Assembly: GCA_017454625.1 (NCBI GenBank)
Contig: JAFTCP010000134.1
Coordinates: 1 to 43,072, forward strand
Direction: 5' to 3'
From: Synergistaceae bacterium
GTDB lineage: Bacteria; Synergistota; Synergistia; Synergistales; Aminobacteriaceae
DNA length: 43,072 bases
Of the stretch, positions 33,936 through 42,607 are shown one piece after another. Position 1 is the stretch's first letter. Each line of letters starts with the position of its first letter. The notes beneath the pieces are model-generated. The model worked only from the letters and a program-made list of their open reading frames with translations. It searched no databases and was not told where the DNA came from. Both the position numbers and the translations under genes were made by a program.

Positions 33936-34211
33936 TTATAAAACTTTGATTGCGTCCTGCAAAAATTCGACGGCGTTATTAATGTATGTTGCGATGTTGA
34001 AACGGTTGACGTAAAGGACTGCTGACAACTTCCAGAGAGCAATTATCACAGGAACAGCGACGATTACGGCACCAATCCTGTAAATAATTTTGCCGGGAAG
34101 TTTTCCGTATTTTTCCGAGAGTTCACCGACAAGCCAGCCGAGCACCATGAAGGCGAAACCTAAGATCCAAATTGAGAGGCCGAGAATTATTTGAGTATTA
34201 ACGACGCGCAA
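33936..34211 (-). CDS. Small membrane protein, unknown
   Basis: A 91-residue protein with two predicted transmembrane helices (ILGLSIWILGFAFMVLGWLV and IIYRIGAVIVAVPVIIALWK), and a soluble tail ending EFLQDAIKVL. Not recognised. It immediately precedes the CPBP protease gene, with no gap. It could be a partner or substrate of that protease. The start codon follows a region with only a weak purine-rich site. Confidence 0.65.
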   Translation of the reverse strand: MRVVNTQIILGLSIWILGFAFMVLGWLVGELSEKYGKLPGKIIYRIGAVIVAVPVIIALWKLSAVLYVNRFNIATYINNAVEFLQDAIKVL

Positions 34212-34300
34212 AATAATCAGCTCCGAGAATAAGAATAATATTTTAACGTTATTATACGATAAATTAAGTTGCGTTAAAATTTTTCTCGTTAGTCAGTTCA

Positions 34301-34477
34301 TGAAAAGTTCTGTTTATTATTGTTACTGTGATAGATTGAGTAAAGTTTTTCTTGTCATTGAAAAGTTTCAAGAATGATTTATTGCGATAATAAGCTGAGA
34401 AAAAGTTTTCTTATTAATGAAAAGTTCTGAGAATAATTATTGTTGTGATAAACTGTGTAAAATTTTTCATCAGGAGG
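34301..34477. repeat. Three tandem 58-60-bp repeats upstream of the parvulin gene
   Basis: Units begin with TGAAAAGTT at 34301, 34359 and 34418. Each continues with a TTATTG then GTGATA or CGATAA element and ends in AAA(G/A)TTTTTC-like sequence. A partial fourth copy may lie upstream (34258-34300). The last unit runs into the AGGAGG site of the gene at 34490, so the array forms the whole promoter and 5' leader region. Confidence 0.75.
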
Positions 34478-34489
34478 ATTTATTTATCG

Positions 34490-35311
34490 ATGTCAAGAAA
34501 ATTTATCACAGCTTTCATAATCACGTTATTACTCGCAAATCTCGCTTTCGGAGCAGAGAGTTCATCATCAAAAGTTGTCGCGCGCGTCGGAAGTCAGGAC
34601 ATCACGGAAACCGAAGTTCTCGCGTTCATTCAGCCGTTCGGTCAGCAAGCAGTCATGTTATACGGGACTGAACAGGGACGGAAAATGATTATCGACGACG
34701 TAATCTCGATGAGGCTTTATGCTCTTTACGGCGAGGAAGAAAAACTTGACGAGACTCCGGCATTCATCGAAGCTCTGACCAATGCGAAACGTGCAATGTT
34801 AGCTCAGGCGGCAATGAGACGTGAAATTGCTAATCTCGTAATCAGCGACGACGAAGCCAAGAAATTTTACGACGAGAACCCGAACTTATTCACTCAACCC
34901 GAAAGAGTTCATGCACGCCATATTTTAGTCAGTGATGATGCGACGCTCGCGAAAGTTCAGGAAGAGTTGAAGGCGGGAAAATCCTTTGACGTTGTCGCGA
35001 AAGAATATTCAACGGATCCGGGAAGCGCACTCAACGGCGGAGACTTGGGCGAATTTCCTCGCGGCGTAATGGTTCCGGAATTTGAGAAGGCAGCGTTTGA
35101 TCTGAAAAATCCCGGCGATGTTTCAGAACCCGTTAAATCACAATTCGGCTGGCATATTATCAAGCTCGAAGAACGTATTCCGGAGAGCCCGACACCGTTT
35201 GAACAGGTAAAGTCTCAGATTATGGAGGAGCTCCGTGAACAGAAGACACAGGACATTCTTCAGGCAAAATCGAAGGAGCTTGAAGAAAAGTTCAAAGTTG
35301 AAAGGTTTTAA
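34490..35311 (+). CDS. Periplasmic parvulin-type peptidyl-prolyl isomerase (PpiC/SurA-like)
   Basis: A 273-residue exported folding factor. AGGAGG 13 bases upstream and a signal peptide (MSRKFITAFIITLLLANLAFG) set the start at 34490 rather than the frame opening at 34445. A SurA_N-like helical chaperone region covers residues 30-120. The parvulin domain follows from VHARHILVSDDATLA to SQFGWHIIKLEER, with the conserved ...GGDLGEFPRG... core. It catalyses prolyl cis-trans isomerisation and helps outer-membrane or secreted proteins fold, fitting the many exported enzymes here. Its upstream region is a tandem repeat array. Confidence 0.93.
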   Translation: MSRKFITAFIITLLLANLAFGAESSSSKVVARVGSQDITETEVLAFIQPFGQQAVMLYGTEQGRKMIIDDVISMRLYALYGEEEKLDETPAFIEALTNAKRAMLAQAAMRREIANLVISDDEAKKFYDENPNLFTQPERVHARHILVSDDATLAKVQEELKAGKSFDVVAKEYSTDPGSALNGGDLGEFPRGVMVPEFEKAAFDLKNPGDVSEPVKSQFGWHIIKLEERIPESPTPFEQVKSQIMEELREQKTQDILQAKSKELEEKFKVERF

Positions 35312-35330
35312 CGAGAAATGAGAACAAAGC

Positions 35331-35361
35331 CCCCCGCCTAAAAACGAGGGGTATTTTTTTT
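35331..35361. terminator. Bidirectional terminator between ppiC-like gene and argH
   Basis: CCCCCG (35331-35336) pairs with CGAGGGG (35345-35351, one bulged A) around an A-rich loop. A run of eight T follows. Confidence 0.75.
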
Positions 35362-36724
35362 ACTCTTTCACTCTTGCTTTTGCTTCGTCAATCTGCCGTT
35401 GAACTTGTGAAAATCCGGTTGCTCCGTAAACGTTTCGTCGTCTTACGCTCTCACGAGGTGATAAAATCTTCAACATTTCCTCGTCAGTTTCGGGGATATT
35501 CTCCTGCCATTGTTTTAACGTAAGCTCATCAAACGCTAAATCTCTCTCAATGCACCATCCGACTAAACGCCCGACTTTCAAGTGAGCTTCACGGAAAGGA
35601 ACGCCCTTCATCACGAGATATTCGGCAACATCAGTAGCGAGTGAGTAGCCTTTTTCGAGACCAGACAACGCCGCTTTTTCGTCAACGTCAACTTTCGAGA
35701 GCAAATCCTTCATAATCTTTATCACGTTTTCGATCGTGTCAAGTGAGGCCCATAATCCCCGCTTGTCCTCCTGTAAATCTCGGTTGTAAGTCATCGGAAG
35801 CCCCTTAAGGTTGATTAACAAGTCTATCAAGTTTCCTATGACTTGGCCGGTTTTTCCGCGTGTTAATTCGAGAACGTCAGGATTTTTCTTCTGGGGCATC
35901 ATGCTTGAGCCTGTGCAGAACTCATCAGGAAGAACGATAAACGCGAACTCCTGAGTGTTCCATGTGATTAGATCGTTGCATAAACGGGAAAAATGTATCA
36001 TTAAGACGCTCGCGAAATAATGATAATCCGTCATGTAATCGCGATTTGCTACCGTGTCAAGACTATTGCGTGTGGGACCTGCGAAATTCAGGAGCTCCGA
36101 AGTAAATTCACGGTCAATCGGCAAAGTTGAACCGGCCAATGCTCCAGCACCAAGCGGACATTCATTAAGGGAGTTAAGCGCAAATTTCAGCTTTTCATTG
36201 TCGCGATAAAAAGCCTCGAACCAAGCTAGCCAGTAATGCCCCATTGAGATTGGCTGCGCCTGCTGCATGTGAGTGTAGCCGGGAATGATTATGTTCAAGT
36301 GTCGTTCAGCGTTTGAGATTAAGACTTTCAGGAGTTCTCGTAATTCCTCAGCTAAAACGTTCAATCTCTCACGTAAATAAATTCTCGTCGTCGTAGCTAC
36401 TTGGTCATTGCGGCTTCTTGCTGTGTGTAATTTCGCTCCGAGCGGCTCAATCTCCGTCAATCTTGCCTCAATGTTCATGTGAACGTCTTCGAGATTTTCT
36501 GACGGCGTGAAATTTCCCGTTTTAATCTCATCAAGAACTTTATTCAGGCCAATTTCAATTTTGCTTGCTTCGTCCTGTTTCAGAATTCCCGTTTTGCCGA
36601 GCATCCGAACGTGAGCAATACTCCCCGCAATGTCAGCTTCAGCCATCCGCCAATCAATATCAAGCGACTGTGTGAAGTCCTGAACTATTTTTGCGGTGTC
36701 GTGTTTAAATCTTCCGTGCCACAT
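35360..36724 (-). CDS. argH: Argininosuccinate lyase
   Basis: A 454-residue cytoplasmic enzyme of the fumarase/aspartase superfamily, full length. It cleaves argininosuccinate to arginine and fumarate, the last step of arginine synthesis. The superfamily signature GSSMMPQKKNPD holds the catalytic serine on a mobile loop. HTARSRNDQVATTTR and GYTHMQQAQPISMGH supply substrate contacts and the catalytic His region. The start MWHGRFKHDT is typical of the family. It is not next to argG in this window and appears to be a single transcription unit. The preceding AAGAAGGAG site fits. Confidence 0.97.
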   Translation of the reverse strand: MWHGRFKHDTAKIVQDFTQSLDIDWRMAEADIAGSIAHVRMLGKTGILKQDEASKIEIGLNKVLDEIKTGNFTPSENLEDVHMNIEARLTEIEPLGAKLHTARSRNDQVATTTRIYLRERLNVLAEELRELLKVLISNAERHLNIIIPGYTHMQQAQPISMGHYWLAWFEAFYRDNEKLKFALNSLNECPLGAGALAGSTLPIDREFTSELLNFAGPTRNSLDTVANRDYMTDYHYFASVLMIHFSRLCNDLITWNTQEFAFIVLPDEFCTGSSMMPQKKNPDVLELTRGKTGQVIGNLIDLLINLKGLPMTYNRDLQEDKRGLWASLDTIENVIKIMKDLLSKVDVDEKAALSGLEKGYSLATDVAEYLVMKGVPFREAHLKVGRLVGWCIERDLAFDELTLKQWQENIPETDEEMLKILSPRESVRRRNVYGATGFSQVQRQIDEAKARVKE

Positions 36725-36819
36725 CGTTAATTTCTCCTTCTTCTTTTTTGATAATTTATAATACTATAATTATTATCTATATGAGGTCTTAATAAATTCA
36801 CTAAAAAGGGGATAAACTC

Positions 36820-38094
36820 GTGAAAAATCAATTATTAGCATTACCAGAAAGAAAATTTGCTATCCCATCTTACTGTACAGCCAATGAACTTGTAATCGAA
36901 GCCTTGTTTGAACAGGGGAAATATCTTAATCAGCCGATTTTAATCGAAGGAACAGCAAATCAGATTAATCAATTTGGAGGCTACACAGGAATGAAACCTT
37001 CAGATTTCCGTGATTACATTTTCGCAATCGCTGACCGTGTAAAATTCCCTCGTGATAAAATCATTCTCGGCGGAGATCACATGGGCCCTTTAGTCTGGTC
37101 AAATCTTCCTGAGAATGAAGCTATGAAAAATTCCCTTGAACTCGTAAAATTATGCATATTGGCCGGGTTCAAGAAAATTCATCTTGATACAAGCATGAAA
37201 CTCGCCGACGATGAAGAATTATCCGATGACATAATCGCCGAGCGCGGCGCAACTTTACTTGAAGAATGCGAGAAAACTTATCAGGAAATGTTAAAATCAA
37301 ATCCCGACGAGATGAGGCCAGTCTATATTATCGGCTCAGAAGTCCCAATTCCCGGAGGAAGTCAGGAAGAAGAAGACGGCGTACAGGTTACGAGAGCAAA
37401 AGATTTTGAGACGACAATAAACACTTATAAGCGCAAATTTTTAGAGCATGGAATTTCTGAACGCTGGCAAGATGTTATCGGGGTCGTTGTTCAGCCTGGT
37501 GTCGAGTTCGGCGATAAGGACATTCATTTTTACGACAGAGCAAAAGCAAGAGAACTTTGCGCATCACTGAAGAAATTTCCAGGTTTAACATTTGAAGGAC
37601 ATTCTACGGATTATCAGCCTGCTGAAAGATTGCGTGAAATGGTTCAAGACGGCGTTGCTATTCTCAAAGTCGGCCCGGCATTGACATTCGCACTTCGTCA
37701 AGGACTTTTTGCTCTGAGCATGATTGAACGTGAGCTTGTAAGTGAAGATAGACGCGCAAATTTCATTGAGACGCTTGAAAAAGTTATGCTCGAAAATCCG
37801 GCCAATTGGATAAAACATTATCACGGCTCCGAACACGATAAATTCATCGCGAGAAAATACAGCTATTCTGACCGCTGCAGATATTATTTTAGCCTTCCGG
37901 AGATAAAATCAGCAATCAATAAATTATTCGCGAATATCGACAGCGTAGAAATTCCCGCCGGAATGCTCAGACAGTTTATGCCGCGTCAATACTTCAAAGT
38001 TAGAGACGGAATTATTCAGATGAAAGCGGCTGACCTCGTGAAAGATTGTGTAAATGAGGTTGCTGATGATTATAATTACGCTGTGAAAATATAA
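36820..38094 (+). CDS. Tagatose-1,6-bisphosphate aldolase non-catalytic subunit-like (GatZ/KbaZ family)
   Basis: A 424-residue protein like GatZ/KbaZ, the partner needed for full activity and stability of class II tagatose-bisphosphate aldolase. Recognisable patches are PILIEGTANQINQFGGYTGM, IILGGDHMGPLVWSN, HLDTSMKLADD and TFEGHSTDYQPAERLREMV. The start is GTG behind AAAGGGGA. The predicted catalytic partner follows 25 bp downstream, so the two are cotranscribed. Members of this family also occur without a tagatose pathway, and some homologues are sugar-acid epimerases. The exact substrate depends on genes not in view (no kinase or PTS here). Confidence 0.9.
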   Translation: MKNQLLALPERKFAIPSYCTANELVIEALFEQGKYLNQPILIEGTANQINQFGGYTGMKPSDFRDYIFAIADRVKFPRDKIILGGDHMGPLVWSNLPENEAMKNSLELVKLCILAGFKKIHLDTSMKLADDEELSDDIIAERGATLLEECEKTYQEMLKSNPDEMRPVYIIGSEVPIPGGSQEEEDGVQVTRAKDFETTINTYKRKFLEHGISERWQDVIGVVVQPGVEFGDKDIHFYDRAKARELCASLKKFPGLTFEGHSTDYQPAERLREMVQDGVAILKVGPALTFALRQGLFALSMIERELVSEDRRANFIETLEKVMLENPANWIKHYHGSEHDKFIARKYSYSDRCRYYFSLPEIKSAINKLFANIDSVEIPAGMLRQFMPRQYFKVRDGIIQMKAADLVKDCVNEVADDYNYAVKI

Positions 38095-38119
38095 ATCTCA
38101 TTAGGGAGGAAAATAAATT

Positions 38120-38971
38120 TTGCTTGTAACATCTAGGGAATTGCTCAAGGACGCGTTCAAGAATAAATATGCAATCGGAGCGTTCAACGTCGAAAATATG
38201 GAGATGGTTATTGCTGTTCTCAGAGCCGCAGAAGAGACTAAATCACCCGTCATAATGCAGACAACTCCGGGAACTCTGAAATATGCCGGCGTTGATTTCT
38301 ATTTTGCCAACATTAAAGCCGCCGCAGAACGTTCAAGCGTGCCTGTTGTGTGTCATTTGGATCACGGAAATTCATTCGAGACGGCTGTACTTGCGTTTCA
38401 CACGGGTTATACTTCAATTATGATTGACGGGAGCAAGTTACCCTTTGAAGAGAATATTGCGCTTACAAAATCCGTCGTTGAAGTCTGTCATGCCGGATAT
38501 GTTCCTGTTGAAGCTGAACTCGGACGCGTCGGAGGAAAAGAAGACGACCTCGACAACACTAAAACCGTCAACCCTTACACAAATCCCAATGACGCCGCAG
38601 AGTTTGCCGAACGCACAAAATGTGATTCACTCGCTGTTGCTGTCGGGACGGCTCACGGAGTTTACAAGGGAACTCCTCAGGTAAATTTTGACGTTCTCGC
38701 AAAAATTCATGAGCTTGTTGATATTCCGCTCGTTCTTCACGGAACTTCAGGCGTTCCTGATGAACAAGTTATCGAATGCATCAAACTGGGAATGTGCAAA
38801 GTTAATTACGCTACGGATTTGCGGATTGCTTTTACTAACGGCGTGAAAGAATACATGAAGGGAAGCCCCGAAGGTTTTGACCCGAAGAAATACGGCGCAT
38901 TCGGAATTGAAGAAGTTAAACGCTATGTTGTTCAGAAAATGCAGATTATAGGGAGCTGCGGAAAAGCATAA
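38120..38971 (+). CDS. Class II fructose/tagatose-bisphosphate aldolase (GatY/KbaY-like)
   Basis: A 283-residue zinc-dependent aldolase that splits a ketose 1,6-bisphosphate into dihydroxyacetone phosphate and glyceraldehyde 3-phosphate. Zinc ligands lie in VCHLDHGNS, GTAHGVYKG and LVLHGTSG. The catalytic loop is PVEAELGRVGG. The start is a TTG 9-10 bases after GGGAGGA. Being next to a GatZ/KbaZ-like subunit points to tagatose bisphosphate rather than fructose bisphosphate as substrate, although the two cannot be told apart by sequence inspection. Confidence 0.92.
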   Translation: MLVTSRELLKDAFKNKYAIGAFNVENMEMVIAVLRAAEETKSPVIMQTTPGTLKYAGVDFYFANIKAAAERSSVPVVCHLDHGNSFETAVLAFHTGYTSIMIDGSKLPFEENIALTKSVVEVCHAGYVPVEAELGRVGGKEDDLDNTKTVNPYTNPNDAAEFAERTKCDSLAVAVGTAHGVYKGTPQVNFDVLAKIHELVDIPLVLHGTSGVPDEQVIECIKLGMCKVNYATDLRIAFTNGVKEYMKGSPEGFDPKKYGAFGIEEVKRYVVQKMQIIGSCGKA

Positions 38972-38983
38972 ATTTAATCTATA

Positions 38984-39565
38984 ATGTATGAAATTGATTT
39001 AAGGCTTAAAGATTATTATGACGAATTAGAGCCGAAACTCAGGCTTGAAATTCTTGATAATCTTGCTGAAGACGATACCGTAAAATTTCTTCATGAACTT
39101 TATTGCGATAGATATTCTGACCATGAGAACAAGGGCTGTAAAAACGTAGATTGGTGGCTTTGGCGGTGTATATGCCTGCAAATTCTTTATGGACGCGGAA
39201 AAATTTTCAGGAAGTCTCAAAATAAAGAATTAATGATGATTATTGATGAACTTCGTATGAGTAATTACGCTCCTGAAAGTGAAGCATATCTCTATCATGA
39301 GTATAAAAATCTCGCACGCCGTTATCTCTCGACATGTAAAAGCGACGGTTACGCCAGCCGAATGATGGGCTTCAAGAAGGCTACTGACGAGGAAAAAGTT
39401 ATTAAGGCATGTTCTGATATTTGGCAAATGTCAAGGGGAATTGCTAAGAAGTTCGGACTTGAAGAGAAAATGCGTTTATGGATTGAGGCTTTTCACGATG
39501 AATTGATGAAATTTTCGCCGGTTTGCCGTGAAGAATATGAAAGATTAGACGCTAAGGGCTGTTGA
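38984..39565 (+). CDS. Unknown helical protein in the aldolase operon
   Basis: A 193-residue soluble, mostly helical protein with many charged residues. I cannot place it firmly; it may belong to DUF6553, from memory only. Noticeable features are NVDWWLWRCICLQILYGRGK in the middle and a C-terminal GLEEKMRLWIEAFHDEL helix. There are no metal-binding or nucleotide-binding motifs. It lies 12 bp after the aldolase gene with no own terminator before it, so it belongs to the sugar operon and may be a regulatory or accessory subunit. Confidence 0.75.
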   Translation: MYEIDLRLKDYYDELEPKLRLEILDNLAEDDTVKFLHELYCDRYSDHENKGCKNVDWWLWRCICLQILYGRGKIFRKSQNKELMMIIDELRMSNYAPESEAYLYHEYKNLARRYLSTCKSDGYASRMMGFKKATDEEKVIKACSDIWQMSRGIAKKFGLEEKMRLWIEAFHDELMKFSPVCREEYERLDAKGC

Positions 39566-39658
39566 TGAAAATTCAGGCTCTCTATTCTTTTTGCGCAAAT
39601 TCTGATACACTCTCAACATCCCCGCAATCATCAGAATAAAATTACAGGAGGAATAATT

Positions 39659-41263
39659 ATGCGTCTGACTTATGACGGCCTCAAAGATATTAACGCCTGG
39701 AAGCAAGCCGGAATTTCGCTCCCAAGTTACAACGTTGAAGAAGTCGCCGAAAGAACCCGCAAAAATCCCTTATGGGTACACTTCGGAATTGGCAATATCT
39801 TTCGTATCTTCATCGGCGGAATTGCTGACAAGCTCATAACTTCCGGAGCAATCGACAGAGGAATTACCTGCATTGAAACTTTTGATTATGATGTTGTCGA
39901 TAAGATTTACGCCCCGTTTGACAATCTCGCGCTTGCTGTAACTCTCCATGAGGATGGCCGGACTGATAAACGAGTTTTAGGCTCACTCTGTGAAGCTCTG
40001 AAAGCTCCGGCTGACTTCGCGAGGATGAAAGAAATTTTTGCGGCTCCAAGTTTACAGCTTGTTTCTTTCACGATTACCGAGAAGGGATATGCTCTTCACG
40101 GTTCGGATGGGAAATATTTACGTTACGTTGAAGCCGACATGAACAATGGCCCTGAGAAATCAACCGGAGCAATGGCTATCGTTACGGCAATGTTACTCGA
40201 ACGTTTCAAAGCTGGAGCTAAACCCCTCGCGCTCGTCTCAATGGATAACGTCTCGCAGAATGGGAAAAAGTTACGTGCAAGCGTGATTGAGACGGCGGAA
40301 AAATGGCAGGAGAAAAATTTTGTTCCCGCTGAGTTCGTAGCTTACGTGAAGGATGAGAGCAAGATTGCTTTTGCATGGACGATGATTGACAAGATTACGC
40401 CGCGTCCGTCGGAAGATGTAGCGAAGATGCTCGGTGATTTAGGCGTTGACGACATGAGCATAGTTGTAACGTCCAAGAAAACATACATAGCTCCGTTTGT
40501 GAATGCTGAGGAGCCGCAATATTTAGTTATCGAGGACAGCTTCCCGAATGGTCGTCCTGAGTTCGAGAAAGCCGAAGCCGGAGTGTTCATGACTGACCGC
40601 AATACCGTAAATTTATCCGAACGAATGAAAGTTACGGCGTGCCTGAACCCAATTCATACGGCGTTATGCACTTATGACTGCATGCTCGGTTATACTTTGT
40701 TCGCTGACGGAATGCATGACCCCGAACTCGCGAAATTGGCCCAGACTGTCGGCTACGTTGAAGGCTTGCCGGTTGTTGATGACCCGAAAATTTTATCGCC
40801 GAAGAAGTTCCTTGATGAAGTCTTGAACGTGAGATTTCCTAACCCGTATTTAGGCGACACAAGCGCGAGAATTGCTGTAGATATTTCGCAGATGGTCGGC
40901 ATCAGGTTTGGCGAGACAATTAAGGCCTATGTTGCGCGCGACGGTTCAGCCGAAAAGTTAATCGGAATTCCTTTAGCGATCGCCGGCTGGTTGAGATACC
41001 TGCTTGCTCTTGACGACGAGGGCAAAAAGTTTGAGCTTTCTCCGGATCCGATGATTGGAGAGTTGACGAAACAGCTTGACGGCATCGAACTCGGAAAACC
41101 TGAGACAGTCGGCGACAAACTCCGGCCAATTCTCAGCAACAAGAATATCTTTGAAGTTAATCTCTATGACGTGGGATTAGGCGGAAAAATCGAGACGATA
41201 TTCAAAGAGGAAGTTGCGGGCTTCGGAGCTGTGAGAGCGACACTCAAAAAGTATCTGGCGTAA
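39659..41263 (+). CDS. Mannitol dehydrogenase-family oxidoreductase
   Basis: A 534-residue polyol or uronate dehydrogenase (mannitol-2-dehydrogenase, fructuronate or tagaturonate reductase family), using NAD(P)(H) to interconvert a polyol and a ketose. The Rossmann glycine motif is HFGIGNIFRIFIGGIAD. The catalytic site is MKVTACLNPIHTALCTYDC, with the conserved Lys, Asn and His. The end of the protein is the helical C-domain. An AGGAGG site precedes the ATG. It follows the aldolase genes by 94 bp and ends at a strong terminator, so it probably supplies a ketose to the aldolase branch (for example from galactitol or a related polyol, inference). Confidence 0.93.
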   Translation: MRLTYDGLKDINAWKQAGISLPSYNVEEVAERTRKNPLWVHFGIGNIFRIFIGGIADKLITSGAIDRGITCIETFDYDVVDKIYAPFDNLALAVTLHEDGRTDKRVLGSLCEALKAPADFARMKEIFAAPSLQLVSFTITEKGYALHGSDGKYLRYVEADMNNGPEKSTGAMAIVTAMLLERFKAGAKPLALVSMDNVSQNGKKLRASVIETAEKWQEKNFVPAEFVAYVKDESKIAFAWTMIDKITPRPSEDVAKMLGDLGVDDMSIVVTSKKTYIAPFVNAEEPQYLVIEDSFPNGRPEFEKAEAGVFMTDRNTVNLSERMKVTACLNPIHTALCTYDCMLGYTLFADGMHDPELAKLAQTVGYVEGLPVVDDPKILSPKKFLDEVLNVRFPNPYLGDTSARIAVDISQMVGIRFGETIKAYVARDGSAEKLIGIPLAIAGWLRYLLALDDEGKKFELSPDPMIGELTKQLDGIELGKPETVGDKLRPILSNKNIFEVNLYDVGLGGKIETIFKEEVAGFGAVRATLKKYLA

Positions 41264-41279
41264 GAAATTTTGATAGACG

Positions 41280-41308
41280 GCACCGGTCGTAAAGGCTGGT
41301 GCTTTTTT
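41280..41308 (+). terminator. Terminator after the sugar operon
   Basis: GCACCGGTC pairs with GGCTGGTGC (41280-41288 and 41294-41302, wobble allowed), loop GTAAA, followed by six T. Confidence 0.85.
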
Positions 41309-41342
41309 GTTGCAAGAAGGAGGCGTGAATGCTAAAATTTTT

Positions 41343-41503
41343 AATCGTGAATTTTCCTGTTAGGGATTGAAACTAATAAACCTCAACCTTAGAGTACTCC
41401 GCTGCAGGTTATGAACCTTCCTAACTAGGGATTGAAACGAATACACCTGCATACGATAGGTTTTCACCTCTAGTTACGAACCTTCCATAAGGGTTATTTC
41501 CCT
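41343..41503. CRISPR. Short degenerate CRISPR-like array, no cas genes
   Basis: Three repeat copies of about 31 bases occur at 41343-41373, 41408-41438 and 41473-41503. The gaps between them (41374-41407 and 41439-41472) are both exactly 34 bases and unlike each other. The middle copy is GTTATGAACCTTCC followed by TAACTAGGGATTGAAAC. Copy 1 shares the 3' half and copy 3 the 5' half. The ATTGAAAC ending is usual for type I and III repeats. Both end copies are degenerate, so this is probably an old or fragmentary array. The remaining bases from 41309 to 41590 hold the rmlA ribosome binding site and nothing else recognised. Confidence 0.55.
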
Positions 41504-41590
41504 CTCACAATGGGGGAAAATTTTTTTCGTCATTTTCCATTCATATTGTTGTATCATATTCACCATCAAAACTTTTCACGGAGGTTCAAA

Positions 41591-42487
41591 ATGAAAGGAA
41601 TAGTCTTAGCAGGAGGAAGCGGGACCCGTCTTTATCCCTTGACACTCGTAACCTCGAAACAATTACTGCCGGTTTATGACAAGCCGATGATATATTATCC
41701 CGTCTCAATTTTAATGCAGGCGAAAATCCGCGACATCCTGATAATCTCAACTCCTGACGACCTGCCGCGTTTTGAAAAGTTATTAGGCAGCGGCGAACAG
41801 TTCGGCGTGAATTTCTCGTATCAGGTTCAGCCATCACCGGACGGATTAGCTCAAGCGTTCATAATCGGGAAAAATTTTATCAGCTCTGATTGTGTCGCTA
41901 TGATACTCGGCGATAATATTTTCTCAGGTCAAGGGCTTGTGCGAAGGCTCAATGATGCTGTGAATAACGCTGAAACTGGAAAAGGCGCGACGATATTCGG
42001 ATATTATGTTGATGACCCTGAACGTTTCGGAATTGTTGAGTTCGACAAAAACAACCGGGCAATATCGATTGAGGAGAAGCCGGAGCATCCAAAGAGCAAT
42101 TATTGTGTAACAGGCTTATACTTTTATGATAATCGTGTTGTGAAATTCGCGGAGAACTTGAAGCCATCAAAACGAGGCGAGCTCGAAATTACGGACTTGA
42201 ACAGGATATATTTAGAGCTTGGAGAGTTAAACGTTGAGTTATTAGGTCAGGGGTTTACGTGGCTTGACACTGGAACTCATGAGAGCTTAGCCGATGCCAC
42301 AAACTTTGTGAAGACATTAGAGACACACCAGCACAGAAAAATAGCATGCCTTGAGGAGATTGCTTACCTTAACGGGTGGATTTCGAGCGAACAAGTTATG
42401 AGGGTTTACGAACAACTCCGGAAAAATCAATACGGTCAATACTTGAAAGACGTAATCGAGGGAAAATATATTGACGCAAAACGCTGA
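41591..42487 (+). CDS. rmlA: Glucose-1-phosphate thymidylyltransferase
   Basis: A 298-residue nucleotidyltransferase that makes dTDP-glucose from dTTP and glucose 1-phosphate, the first step of dTDP-L-rhamnose synthesis. The N-terminal signature [18 protein letters not shown] and [16 protein letters not shown] are diagnostic. [22 protein letters not shown] and [14 protein letters not shown] follow as expected. The frame is open from 41510, but CGGAGG at 41580-41585 and the family start fix 41591. rmlD follows 120 bp later. Rhamnose is a common O-antigen sugar, relevant to the glycosyltransferase genes near 4.4 and 7 kb. Confidence 0.97.
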   Translation: MKGIVLAGGSGTRLYPLTLVTSKQLLPVYDKPMIYYPVSILMQAKIRDILIISTPDDLPRFEKLLGSGEQFGVNFSYQVQPSPDGLAQAFIIGKNFISSDCVAMILGDNIFSGQGLVRRLNDAVNNAETGKGATIFGYYVDDPERFGIVEFDKNNRAISIEEKPEHPKSNYCVTGLYFYDNRVVKFAENLKPSKRGELEITDLNRIYLELGELNVELLGQGFTWLDTGTHESLADATNFVKTLETHQHRKIACLEEIAYLNGWISSEQVMRVYEQLRKNQYGQYLKDVIEGKYIDAKR

Positions 42488-42607
42488 TAACCTGCTAGAG
42501 AAAATATATCAACGCTAAAAGACGATGGCATGCGAGAGGAAAATTTATAGGATTTACACGACAACGATAAAATGTGAACGCTTGATGATAAGGGGGAAAA
42601 TATATAC

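Noticed and set aside
34301-34477. CRISPR array for the 58-60-bp tandem repeats
   Set aside because: The similarity extends through the whole unit and there are no unique spacers, so it is a tandem repeat.
41309-41400. A short gene after the 41280 terminator suggested by AAGGAGGCGTGAATG
   Set aside because: The ATG at about 41328 opens only a very short frame that stops within a few codons; the following sequence is the CRISPR-like repeat.
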